This document shows positions 26,130 to 33,428 of a stretch of DNA of 38,184 nucleotides, piece by piece. Source of the stretch: Bacillota bacterium (lineage in GTDB: Bacteria; Planctomycetota; UBA8108; UBA1146). Each line of letters begins with the position of its first letter. Position 1 is the stretch's first letter. Location of the stretch: contig QNYK01000082.1 in NCBI GenBank assembly GCA_003973385.1, positions 1-38,184 on the forward strand. The letters are read 5' to 3'. The notes under the pieces are model-generated. The model was not told where the DNA came from, ran no database searches, and saw only the letters and a list, made by a program, of their open reading frames with translations. The position numbers and the translations under genes were made by a program.

Positions 26130-26213
26130 GTAACCCTTTACATTCGACGTGGTTACAGCACATGCCCTGAATTGCCGCCAATCTTGCCAATTTGGCAACT
26201 CGCAACTTGCCAA
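26130..26213 (+). promoter_or_regulatory. Cluster of inverted repeats with TTGCCAA motifs before the toroid gene
   Basis: The 173-base gap after hemF holds a perfect palindrome, TTGCCAATTTGGCAA (26184-26198), a further TTGCCAA at 26207-26213 and a related TTGCCGCCAA at 26172-26181. Closer to hemF, GTAACC (26130-26135) and GGTTAC (26151-26156) form another inverted repeat. There is no T run, so this looks more like a protein-binding array controlling the downstream gene than a terminator. No good -35/-10 pair was found. Confidence 0.4.
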
Positions 26214-26293
26214 ACTGACAATTCTGGTTATCCTCGGTGATGTGCCCTGGCGATTCCCGCCACCAGAAAAGAAGCACGGAGAGGCGAGTACTC

Positions 26294-27862
26294 GTGAACG
26301 AAGAATACCCGGAGGAAGAGTTCGAGGTTGACGACGAGAATCCCGATACCGGAGGCTGGCTCAGCAACACTCCATACTGGCTGATCTCCATCGCTGCCCA
26401 CGCCATCTTGCTGTTCGTACTCGGTGGCGTGATCGTGCTCGAAAAGGTTCAACAGGAGGAAGAGCGCAGAACCGTGGTGAGGAAAGAGATCAAGCCTCCC
26501 GCCTATGACCCGACCAAGAAGCGCGACATCGTACGAAAGCCTGAGATCCTCGAGAAGAAGAAAAAGGATCCGATCAAGTTGCTCAAGCCCGACAAGATCA
26601 GCCGGACCCCCAGAGGCACGAGCAAGAACAACAAGACCAACAAGAACATCAAGAACCAGCTCAATGATGCCTTTGGCATGACCGGTGCCGGAGCCGGTGC
26701 CTACGGAAACCGCTTCGGCAAGGGCTCGCTCTCGCGCGAGGGCGGTAGCGAGGCAACGGAAAGTGCGGTTCTGGCGGCACTGATGTGGCTCAAACGCCAC
26801 CAGCACCCCGATGGTCACTGGTCATCCAATGGCTTCCTGCGTCCCGATGGCTGTGATCAGGAGGACGGTGACGGATTCGACGGTTACGATGTCGGTTGCA
26901 CAGCACTGGCCATGCTCGCCTATCTCGGATTTGGTCACACGCACGAGAGTGGAGAGTTCCCGGAGTTCGTCGCCGTGATGCGCAAGGCGATGGACTGGAT
27001 GATTGCACAGCAGGTCAAGGATGCAGATCCGAAACTCAACGGCCTGTTCGGTCTTCCCCGCGACGATGCCGACGAGTGGATCTACAACCATTCCATCGCA
27101 ACGATGGCGATGAGCGAGTTGCTGCTGCTCTCGCACGACAAGATCAAGTTGTCAAAACCGGTCGAGAACGCCACCAAGTGGTGCCTGAGAGCACAGAACC
27201 CCGGGTATGGCTGGAAGTACGGCTACCAGGCGGGCAGAAACGACACATCCGTCACAGGCTGGATGGTGCTGGCCCTCAAGACCGCAAAGGTCTGTGCCCA
27301 GTCGCGCTACATCAAGATCCGCAAGAAGGATTTCGATCCCGCTTTCGAGGGTGCTCTCAAGTGGTTTGGATCCTGCACATCGGATCGCAGTGGTATCTGC
27401 GGTTACGAGAATCCTGGCGACGAGGGATCACGGCTGCAAGCTGCCTATCCGGAACCCTACCCGTACTCGAAGGATCTCTCCTGCATGACCGCGGTGTCGG
27501 TACTCTGTCGCATCTTCGCCGGTGAAAAGACCAGTTCCGCCGCCATCAAGTCCGGAACAGCCGTGCTGATGGATGAAATCCCGCGCTGGCGACCCCAGCA
27601 AGGCAAGAGGAAATCGAAAATCAACCTCTACTACTGGTACTACGCCACCTATGCGATGTTCCAGATCGGCGGCAGCAAGTGGCGCGAGTGGAACGAGGCG
27701 ATGATCGACGCACTGGTTCAAAACCAACGAATAGGCGGCTGCGAGGACGGTTCCTGGGATCCTGTCGGGGAGTGGGGAGTTGCGGGAGGCCGCGTCTACA
27801 ACACGGCCATCGGAGCGATGACGCTGGAGGTGTACTACCGATTCGCTCGGAACAACAACTGA
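26294..27862 (+). CDS. Membrane-anchored prenyltransferase/squalene-oxidase-repeat (alpha-toroid) protein
   Basis: A 522-residue protein. An acidic N-terminus precedes one membrane helix (about residues 28-49, YWLISIAAHAILLFVLGGVI), then a long basic Lys/Pro-rich linker (about 60-125) like that of TonB-type proteins, then an alpha/alpha toroid domain from about 145. QW-like motifs are QHPDGHW, QNPGYGWKYG and CEDGSWDP; DVGCTALAMLAYLGFGHTH is a block frequent in planctomycete members. The DxDD acid motif of squalene-hopene cyclases is not seen, so a cyclase reaction is doubtful. The GTG at 26294 is preceded by GGAGAGG; an ATG at 26237 is the alternative start. It sits before thiS and thiG. Its function is unknown. 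Confidence 0.78.
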   Translation: MNEEYPEEEFEVDDENPDTGGWLSNTPYWLISIAAHAILLFVLGGVIVLEKVQQEEERRTVVRKEIKPPAYDPTKKRDIVRKPEILEKKKKDPIKLLKPDKISRTPRGTSKNNKTNKNIKNQLNDAFGMTGAGAGAYGNRFGKGSLSREGGSEATESAVLAALMWLKRHQHPDGHWSSNGFLRPDGCDQEDGDGFDGYDVGCTALAMLAYLGFGHTHESGEFPEFVAVMRKAMDWMIAQQVKDADPKLNGLFGLPRDDADEWIYNHSIATMAMSELLLLSHDKIKLSKPVENATKWCLRAQNPGYGWKYGYQAGRNDTSVTGWMVLALKTAKVCAQSRYIKIRKKDFDPAFEGALKWFGSCTSDRSGICGYENPGDEGSRLQAAYPEPYPYSKDLSCMTAVSVLCRIFAGEKTSSAAIKSGTAVLMDEIPRWRPQQGKRKSKINLYYWYYATYAMFQIGGSKWREWNEAMIDALVQNQRIGGCEDGSWDPVGEWGVAGGRVYNTAIGAMTLEVYYRFARNNN

Positions 27863-27866
27863 CCCC

Positions 27867-28109
27867 ATGAACGATTCACACGAAACTGCCCCGATCACAC
27901 CCCCGCTGATCGAGGTTCTCCTCAATGGAGCGGCTCACCAGCTGGCATCTGGCAGCACCGTGTCGTCGCTGCTCGATCAGTTGCCCATCGAACCGACCGC
28001 AGTGGCAGTGGAGAGAAATCGCCAGATCGTGCCCCGATCTCTGCACAGTTCGACAGTCATCGAGGCCGGGGATCATCTCGAAGTCGTCACCATAGTTGGA
28101 GGAGGTTGA
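27867..28109 (+). CDS. thiS: Thiamine biosynthesis sulfur carrier ThiS
   Basis: An 80-residue ubiquitin-like sulfur carrier. The core is IEVLLNGAAHQLASGSTVSS, LPIEPTAVAVERNRQIVPRS and a C-terminal VVTIVGGG, whose terminal Gly is the residue that is adenylated and thiocarboxylated. ThiS gives sulfur to the thiazole ring made by ThiG. The first 12 residues are an extra polar extension; a later start is possible. Only four bases separate it from the toroid gene and three from thiG. The adenylating partner ThiF and the tyrosine or glycine oxidase (ThiH/ThiO) are not in the window. Confidence 0.92.
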   Translation: MNDSHETAPITPPLIEVLLNGAAHQLASGSTVSSLLDQLPIEPTAVAVERNRQIVPRSLHSSTVIEAGDHLEVVTIVGGG

Positions 28110-28112
28110 TCG

Positions 28113-28916
28113 ATGAATACCGAAACGACCCGGGAAACGGACACCCGTCCCGACCCGCTGGTACTGGGAGATCGGACCTTTCGCTCCCGCCTGCTGGTTG
28201 GAACCGGGAAATACTCCGATCACGAGACGATGAATGCGGCCCTGGCCGCCTCCGGCTGTGAGGTCGTCACCGTCGCCATCCGACGAGTGGACCTCAGCAG
28301 CGAGGACAATTTGCTGACCCATCTCGATCGTGACCGTTACTTCCTGCTTCCAAATACTGCCGGCTGTTTCAACGCAGAAGATGCGATCAGGGTCTGCCAC
28401 CTATCGAGAGAACTGGGCCTGGGAGATTGGGTGAAACTGGAGGTGCTGGGAGACAAACAGACCCTGCTTCCCGACCCGATCGGCACCCTGGATGCCTGCA
28501 AGACGCTGGTCGCCGAAGGGTTCAAGGTTCTCGTCTATTCCAGCGACGATCCGGTAATGGCATTGAGACTGCAAGATGCAGGTGCCACCTCTGTGATGCC
28601 AGCTGGCTCTCCGATAGGGAGTGGCCAGGGAATCCTCAACCGAAACAACCTCGCCATCATCCTCGAGCAACTCGATGTGCCCGTGATCATCGACGCTGGA
28701 GTGGGCACGGCCAGTGATGTCACCATCGCCATGGAACTGGGAGCGGAAGGTGTGCTTCTCAACACCGGGATCGCCGGAGCACAGGATCCCATCGCCATGG
28801 CTCATGCGATGCGCCATGCCCTGGATGCGGGTTGGTATGCAGCTCGCGCGGGCAGGATTCCACGTCGACGATACGCTCAGGCTTCCAGCCCGACCGAGGG
28901 AGTGCTGGGCGAGTGA
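28113..28916 (+). CDS. thiG: Thiazole synthase ThiG
   Basis: A 267-residue TIM-barrel enzyme that builds the thiazole phosphate of thiamine from deoxyxylulose phosphate, dehydroglycine and the ThiS thiocarboxylate. Family motifs are clear: [47 protein letters not shown] with the Schiff-base Lys at residue 108, [34 protein letters not shown] and [16 protein letters not shown]. Length is normal. GGAGGAGG precedes the ATG. The stop overlaps the next gene by one base. No TPP riboswitch-like leader was recognised before thiS, which has almost no leader of its own. Confidence 0.96.
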   Translation: MNTETTRETDTRPDPLVLGDRTFRSRLLVGTGKYSDHETMNAALAASGCEVVTVAIRRVDLSSEDNLLTHLDRDRYFLLPNTAGCFNAEDAIRVCHLSRELGLGDWVKLEVLGDKQTLLPDPIGTLDACKTLVAEGFKVLVYSSDDPVMALRLQDAGATSVMPAGSPIGSGQGILNRNNLAIILEQLDVPVIIDAGVGTASDVTIAMELGAEGVLLNTGIAGAQDPIAMAHAMRHALDAGWYAARAGRIPRRRYAQASSPTEGVLGE

Positions 28917-29803
28917 TGTACCAGGTTTCGCCCGACTCCGCTTCGCCAGCTATGGAACTGGTGGCGGCACCTCCACACCCCTTGATCGCCCTCGCCATCT
29001 CATCGCTTCTGATCATGATCACGCTGGTGACCCTGCGAAAACTGGCCCGACGATTCTGGCCCGATCGCGAGGTGGGAATCCAACCCTCGGTCTTCACGGC
29101 CAGGGATGTGCTGATCGTCTTCGGCTTGCTGATCCTCGGTCAGGTGGCCGTCTCGATGCTGTGGCAGCCCGCAGCAGCGCAGGAGGGGGTTTCTCGACCG
29201 ATGCCTGCTCTGCTGCTTGCGGCAATGTCGCTCGTCTACATCGCCATGGTGGCACTCACCACTTCTCTTCACCGACTCCATTGCATCCAGAAGCAGCGCT
29301 CCGAATCGTTCCTTGTTGCAACAGGAACTCGAGTTCGGCAGGCGATCGCCTACGGGATTCTGGCTCTCGTCTGCTTCCTTCCGGCCCATTTTGGTGTGGC
29401 GATCGTCTGGGAACTGGTCCTGACAGGGCTCGAGGTGGATTTCGATACCCAGGAGAGCGTTCTCATGATCATGGAGGCGATTCGAGACAAGAACTGGGCG
29501 CAACTGGCTCCGCTGATCTTACTCGCGACCATCGTGGCACCCATCAGCGAGGAGGTGATGTTTCGAGGGTTGTTGTTTCGAGTCCTGCTCGACAGAGGTG
29601 GGTTCTTCATGGCAGCGATCATTTCATCTGCACTGTTCACACTGATGCACGACTCGATCGCCTCATGGGGTCCACTGATGGTTCTCGGAATGCTGCTCGC
29701 CTGGGTCTATCACCGCAGCGGCAGCCTGCTCGCTAGCATCGCGCTGCACTTCGCCTTCAATACCGCGATGATCTCGCTGCTATTCATCATGGAGGGCAAC
29801 TGA
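28916..29803 (+). CDS. CPBP-family intramembrane metalloprotease-like protein
   Basis: A 295-residue polytopic protein of the CPBP (CAAX protease and bacteriocin-processing, Abi) family. At least six membrane segments are visible. The family signature is present: EEVMFRGLLFR (EExxxR) near residue 220, FTLMH (FxxxH) about 38 residues later and HFAFNTAM (HxxxN) near the end. These residues form the presumed catalytic site, so the protein is probably active, but its substrate is unknown. The ATG overlaps the thiG stop (TGATG); the frame is open further upstream inside thiG, but such a start would double-code. The following regulator begins one base after the stop. Confidence 0.88.
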   Translation: MYQVSPDSASPAMELVAAPPHPLIALAISSLLIMITLVTLRKLARRFWPDREVGIQPSVFTARDVLIVFGLLILGQVAVSMLWQPAAAQEGVSRPMPALLLAAMSLVYIAMVALTTSLHRLHCIQKQRSESFLVATGTRVRQAIAYGILALVCFLPAHFGVAIVWELVLTGLEVDFDTQESVLMIMEAIRDKNWAQLAPLILLATIVAPISEEVMFRGLLFRVLLDRGGFFMAAIISSALFTLMHDSIASWGPLMVLGMLLAWVYHRSGSLLASIALHFAFNTAMISLLFIMEGN

Positions 29804-29804
29804 G

Positions 29805-30767
29805 ATGGCAAAGATAGGAGATCTGATCAGGTCACTTCGCGAAGAAAAGGGAGTCACCGCCAAGGACCTTGCCGAACGGATCGGCCTCTCCGCATCCCAG
29901 ATGAGTAGACTCGAGAGTGGTCAACGACGCGTCAACAGTGAGGTGCTTGCACGGATTGCACGAGCACTCGAGGTCACACCTTCGGAGTTGTTCGAGGAGG
30001 GTTCTCCCGGTTCGGTCAGGCCCCTGTCCAGTTCTGCCGCAACTCCTCTTCGGCAAGCCATCGGCAAGGTGATCCGTTCAGCCCGCCGTCAGAAACACTG
30101 GACCATCGAGGACCTGGCCCGCAAGACCTCGACATCCCGAGCCTTCTGTCTCTCCGTGGAAGAAGGGCGACGCAGTGGCATGGAGAGTGATTTCATTAAG
30201 AAAGCCTGTCGCCTGCTCGGCTTCAGCCCCCTCGATCTGCTGGCTTCCGCGGAAGAAAAACTCGATGTCTCCGAGACAGAACCACCGACAGCGGAGACCG
30301 GGTCCAGTTCTTTCGTACATGGGATTCCATTGCTGGCAGCCGATGTCAGCGCCTACCCTGAAGAACTCGATGATCAGGGCAAGCCATCGGGAGTGGTGGA
30401 ACAGTGGCTACAGTTACCCGGGATCGACCCCGATCGATCCTTTGCTGTACGGGTTGCTGGAGACGCCATGGCCGGGCCGGGAGAAGATTGTTTTCGAAAC
30501 GGTGACGTCATCGTGCTGAGTCTCGATGAGGCGGTTTCGAGCGGCTCCTATGCTCTGGTGAGAACATTGTGGATAAGTAGTGAAGCGCCGGAATTCGCCA
30601 CCAGAACCATTTTTTGCAGCTATTTTGATGACGATCACGAGGCCCGGAGATTACAGTTCTTGCGACCCGAGTATCCACCCTTCATACTCCCGACGTCGGA
30701 GGTCGAGCACGCTTGGAAGGTGCTGCTCCATCTTCGCATTCCCGCGAACCCGGGTTCTCATCCCTGA
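29805..30767 (+). CDS. Double-HTH (XRE-type) regulator with a degenerate S24/LexA-like C-terminal domain
   Basis: A 320-residue DNA-binding protein with two XRE/Cro-type helix-turn-helix domains: one at about residues 6-62 (AKDLAERIGLSASQMSRLES) and a second at about 88-148 (TIEDLARKTSTSRAFCLSVE). The C-terminal region from about 170 resembles S24 peptidase-like domains of LexA, UmuD and phage repressors: FAVRVAGDAMAGPG then FRNGDVIVLSLDEAVSSGSY and ALVRT. At the position of the catalytic Ser (usual motif GDSM) there is Ala221, and I see no clear catalytic Lys, so self-cleavage is unlikely and the domain may only bind partners or sense signals. It is probably cotranscribed with the CPBP gene, one base upstream. 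Its targets are unknown. Confidence 0.8.
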   Translation: MAKIGDLIRSLREEKGVTAKDLAERIGLSASQMSRLESGQRRVNSEVLARIARALEVTPSELFEEGSPGSVRPLSSSAATPLRQAIGKVIRSARRQKHWTIEDLARKTSTSRAFCLSVEEGRRSGMESDFIKKACRLLGFSPLDLLASAEEKLDVSETEPPTAETGSSSFVHGIPLLAADVSAYPEELDDQGKPSGVVEQWLQLPGIDPDRSFAVRVAGDAMAGPGEDCFRNGDVIVLSLDEAVSSGSYALVRTLWISSEAPEFATRTIFCSYFDDDHEARRLQFLRPEYPPFILPTSEVEHAWKVLLHLRIPANPGSHP

Positions 30768-30888
30768 GCCCAGTTCACGGAAGATACCGGGGGATCTGGA
30801 CTTACCGAAGATTCAAACTCAATGCTGGTTGCCGGGAACAGATTCCGGGGCCACAGCGTTGCCTCAGTAGACACACCTCCTCACGGGT

Positions 30889-30920
30889 CGGAGGGAATTC
30901 GTTCCCTCCGGCTCTATTTT
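30889..30920 (+). terminator. Intrinsic terminator with a TTCG tetraloop
   Basis: CGGAGGGAA (30889-30897) pairs perfectly with TTCCCTCCG (30902-30910) around a TTCG tetraloop, followed by GCTCTATTTT. It is 122 bases after the regulator stop and should end the hemF-side transcript. Confidence 0.8.
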
Positions 30921-31004
30921 CATCGGTGGTCTTCTCCCTGCTTCATCTGACGAATCGAAGGATCCCCTGGAGTTCTGTCTGCTCGAGGGAAATCGGTCGA
31001 GATC

Positions 31005-31052
31005 AAAATAGAATCGGCGGAGGCACGGTGATATGCACCGAACCTCCGCCGA
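31005..31052 (-). terminator. Strong hairpin terminating the minus-strand TPR gene
   Basis: TCGGCGGAGG (31014-31023) and CCTCCGCCGA (31043-31052) form a perfect ten-base stem, with an inner CGGTG/CACCG stem. On the minus strand it begins 20 bases after the TPR gene stop and is followed by TTCTATTTTG, as an intrinsic terminator should be. With the hairpin at 30889 it insulates two converging transcripts. Confidence 0.82.
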
Positions 31053-31071
31053 AGAAGAGAGGGTCAAGGGG

Positions 31072-31737
31072 TCAGCGGATGTCGTGAATCCGCAGGTCAG
31101 GTTGCAGCGCCTGTAGCGTCTGCAGCACCTCTTTCTGTCGAGCGGCTCCGCCCACTCGCAGGTACCGCTCGAAGCTCTGGATGGCATTCTCGCGGTTCCT
31201 GTTCAACAGGTGGACACGAGCGATCCAGTAGTGTGGCTCTGCGAAGGTGGGATCAACTTCAAGGCATTTCTCGAAGTACTGGAATGCCAGGTCGCTTTTT
31301 TCCATCTGCATGTAGAGCAGTGCAAGTTGTAACAGAGGACCGGAGTAGTCCATTTCCTCGGAGGCGTCGATCACTGCCAGGTATGCTTGTTCTGCTGCTT
31401 TGAAACTTCCAATTCCCTCGTAGATCTGCGCCGCGATGAAGTTGTAGCGCGGATTTCCCGGATCGATTTTCTGCGCTTTTTCCAGAGCTTTCAGCGCATT
31501 ACCATGATCGGCCTGTTGCCAGTAGATACGAGCCAGCCGCTCCTGATATCTGGGCTCCTTCGGGAAATCGCTCGCCAGTTTGTTGTACTTATCCAGTTTC
31601 ACATCCAGAATCGTGGAATGACTCTCTTCGCTATCGATGACCATCTGCTGCGAGATGGGACGAATCGTCTGAGTCGCACAGCCGGAGAACAGCATCAGTG
31701 CCATGATCGTCATGGCGAGGTAGATCTTGGTATTCAT
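31072..31737 (-). CDS. TPR-repeat lipoprotein
   Basis: A 221-residue lipoprotein with lipobox LFSGC, Cys at residue 20. From about residue 60 it has at least three tetratricopeptide repeats: RLARIYWQQADHGNALKALE, KAEQAYLAVID-type helices near 115-130 and LALLYMQMEKSDLAFQYFEK, then WIARVHLLNRNRENAIQSFE. It is probably an envelope scaffold; the family includes pilus and outer-membrane assembly factors such as PilF, but nothing here shows that role. GAGGA lies before the ATG. Its terminator is listed separately. The 295 bases upstream hold no gene or clear promoter that I can support. Confidence 0.82.
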   Translation of the reverse strand: MNTKIYLAMTIMALMLFSGCATQTIRPISQQMVIDSEESHSTILDVKLDKYNKLASDFPKEPRYQERLARIYWQQADHGNALKALEKAQKIDPGNPRYNFIAAQIYEGIGSFKAAEQAYLAVIDASEEMDYSGPLLQLALLYMQMEKSDLAFQYFEKCLEVDPTFAEPHYWIARVHLLNRNRENAIQSFERYLRVGGAARQKEVLQTLQALQPDLRIHDIR

Positions 31738-32032
31738 CAGTTCAATCCTCTCGACGAAGCGGCTCCCGTTGAGGGTGACCTGTCTCCGTGAAGAATTGAT
31801 CGGGTCTGGCGCGACAACTCTTGAGGAAATTGTCCGATTCCACCGATGCGACCGCTGTCAGCGCCCCATCCGGGCGAATCCTGCCGGGACTTCTGCTCTC
31901 CAGGAACTTCTCAACGCCTCCCTATTGACCTCCTTTGTGACCCCCCTCTTCAGACGGAGCCACCGCTAGCGATGGCCCTCTGCAGGGGGAACCATTACCG
32001 ACCCGTTTGTGCCGTGTCCTCCGCAGCACCGA

Positions 32033-33358
32033 TCAGACTCGGTCAAAGGGAGGTGCGTAGCTGACCATTCCCTGCCAGCCATCGAGTCCTCCCGCGCTCA
32101 GTTCGAGCACCTGAAAAGCAACACTCGACCGTGGCCACTGGCAATGAAGTTGCCTCTGCTGGGCGGGCCCCCAGCCAAAACGGGAGTAGTACTCTGCATC
32201 TCCCAGTACAAAAGCCGCGCCGATCCCCTGTTCCCGGCATCGTTCGAGTCCGTCCCGGATCAACGCGCTGCCGCATCCTTGCCGCTGCTGCGATGGACGA
32301 ACTGCGATCGGTCCCAGCGCCACTGCGGGCTGGCGGTTCGATCCAGCGACGAGACTGGTGACGGGGGTAAACAGCGCATGCCCGAGGATCGATCCCGCCC
32401 TGACCGCCACCAGCGACAGCACTCCCGGCTGATCCCGCATCTGGTCGACCAGTTGTGCTTCCTCCACTCCCTCGAAGGCGGCCTGCACCAGCGATCGCAC
32501 CTCGGCGTGATCCGCCGCCACTTCCTGGCGAATGACCAACGATTCCCCTCCCAGCAGCAGCGCCCTCTGGGTGGTGTCCATCTCGAATCCCAGTCGCCGA
32601 TACAACCCATGAGCAGGTCCCTCCCCATCGGCGGCCAGCAGCAGCGCTCGGCATCCGCCACGGCCCAGCGCGTCCTGGCCCACCGTCGACACCAGGGTCG
32701 AGCAAATTCCGCGCCGGCGAAAATCAGGATGGGTCTCGACCGACTGGTATCTTCCCAGTCGATCGGAACAGAACACAAATCCGCACTGCCCCACCAGCAA
32801 CTCATCGAGGAATGCCCCCCACCAGGTGGCCATCCCCGCCCGCTGTCGCTTGCGCCACGACTGACGAGTTCGTTGCTTGAAGAGTCGATACTGCGGGGAA
32901 CCGCTGCTCTCGTTGGGATCACACTGCTGGTTGAGATGCTCGATCCGATCGAACTCGGCCTCGAAATCGAGGGGCCGGACCTCTACATCCAGATTCCCGG
33001 GGTCGAGCAATTGGGGGTCGATCAGTTGGGTCGCGATCATCCCGGGGCCTGAATCCTCGGTCATGCCAAGGGCAATGGCGCGGGCCTGCGCCTGCGGCGC
33101 CAGTGCGGCTCCGTCCCAACGCAGCAGTACATGTTCCACCTCACAACTGGACTGGAAATGATCGCGGAACCGGTCGATCCAGGACTCCAGTTGCTCCGCT
33201 TCCGGCGCCTCCGGCAACAACAGGTAGTTGCCCCAGTAATAGCCAGGGTTTTCTGGTGATCTCACCTGGATGCAGGACTCCAGTGAATCCACCACACCAT
33301 CGACGGCCGTCATCTCGAGGTCGGTTCGTGTCAGCAGCGAATATTCCGGTCGAGGCAT
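32033..33358 (-). CDS. Tandem GNAT-family N-acetyltransferase
   Basis: A 441-residue protein with two GCN5-related acetyltransferase domains. The first covers about residues 105-280 and has the acetyl-CoA loop VETHPDFRRRGICSTLVSTV near 211, followed by HGLYRRLGFEM. The second covers about 285-420 and has VALGPIAVRPSQQRQGCGSA near 350, and AEYYSRFGWGPA, like the YhbS subgroup. The N-terminal 100 residues resemble no domain I can name but include GYYWGNYLLLPEAPE, a motif found before some GNAT domains. The acceptor is unknown. GGAAGGGG precedes the ATG. It lies 70 bases after the HEAT-cyclophilin gene on the same strand. Confidence 0.8.
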   Translation of the reverse strand: MPRPEYSLLTRTDLEMTAVDGVVDSLESCIQVRSPENPGYYWGNYLLLPEAPEAEQLESWIDRFRDHFQSSCEVEHVLLRWDGAALAPQAQARAIALGMTEDSGPGMIATQLIDPQLLDPGNLDVEVRPLDFEAEFDRIEHLNQQCDPNESSGSPQYRLFKQRTRQSWRKRQRAGMATWWGAFLDELLVGQCGFVFCSDRLGRYQSVETHPDFRRRGICSTLVSTVGQDALGRGGCRALLLAADGEGPAHGLYRRLGFEMDTTQRALLLGGESLVIRQEVAADHAEVRSLVQAAFEGVEEAQLVDQMRDQPGVLSLVAVRAGSILGHALFTPVTSLVAGSNRQPAVALGPIAVRPSQQRQGCGSALIRDGLERCREQGIGAAFVLGDAEYYSRFGWGPAQQRQLHCQWPRSSVAFQVLELSAGGLDGWQGMVSYAPPFDRV

Positions 33359-33428
33359 CGGTTCCCCTTCCCTGTATCAGCGGAGGAGTGTGGCCCCAGC
33401 ACGGCTCCGAGCAAGCGACTCGTCCGTC

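Noticed and set aside
27840-27870. TPP riboswitch before thiS
   Set aside because: Only four bases separate the toroid gene and thiS, leaving no room for the aptamer, and none of its conserved segments is visible nearby.
28714-29736. A 340-residue frame overlapping thiG and the CPBP gene on the same strand
   Set aside because: Out of frame with two well-supported proteins and of Arg/Gly/Ser-rich shadow composition.
32009-33052. A 347-residue + strand frame opposite the GNAT gene
   Set aside because: No recognisable domain or start signal; the minus strand encodes two clear GNAT domains.
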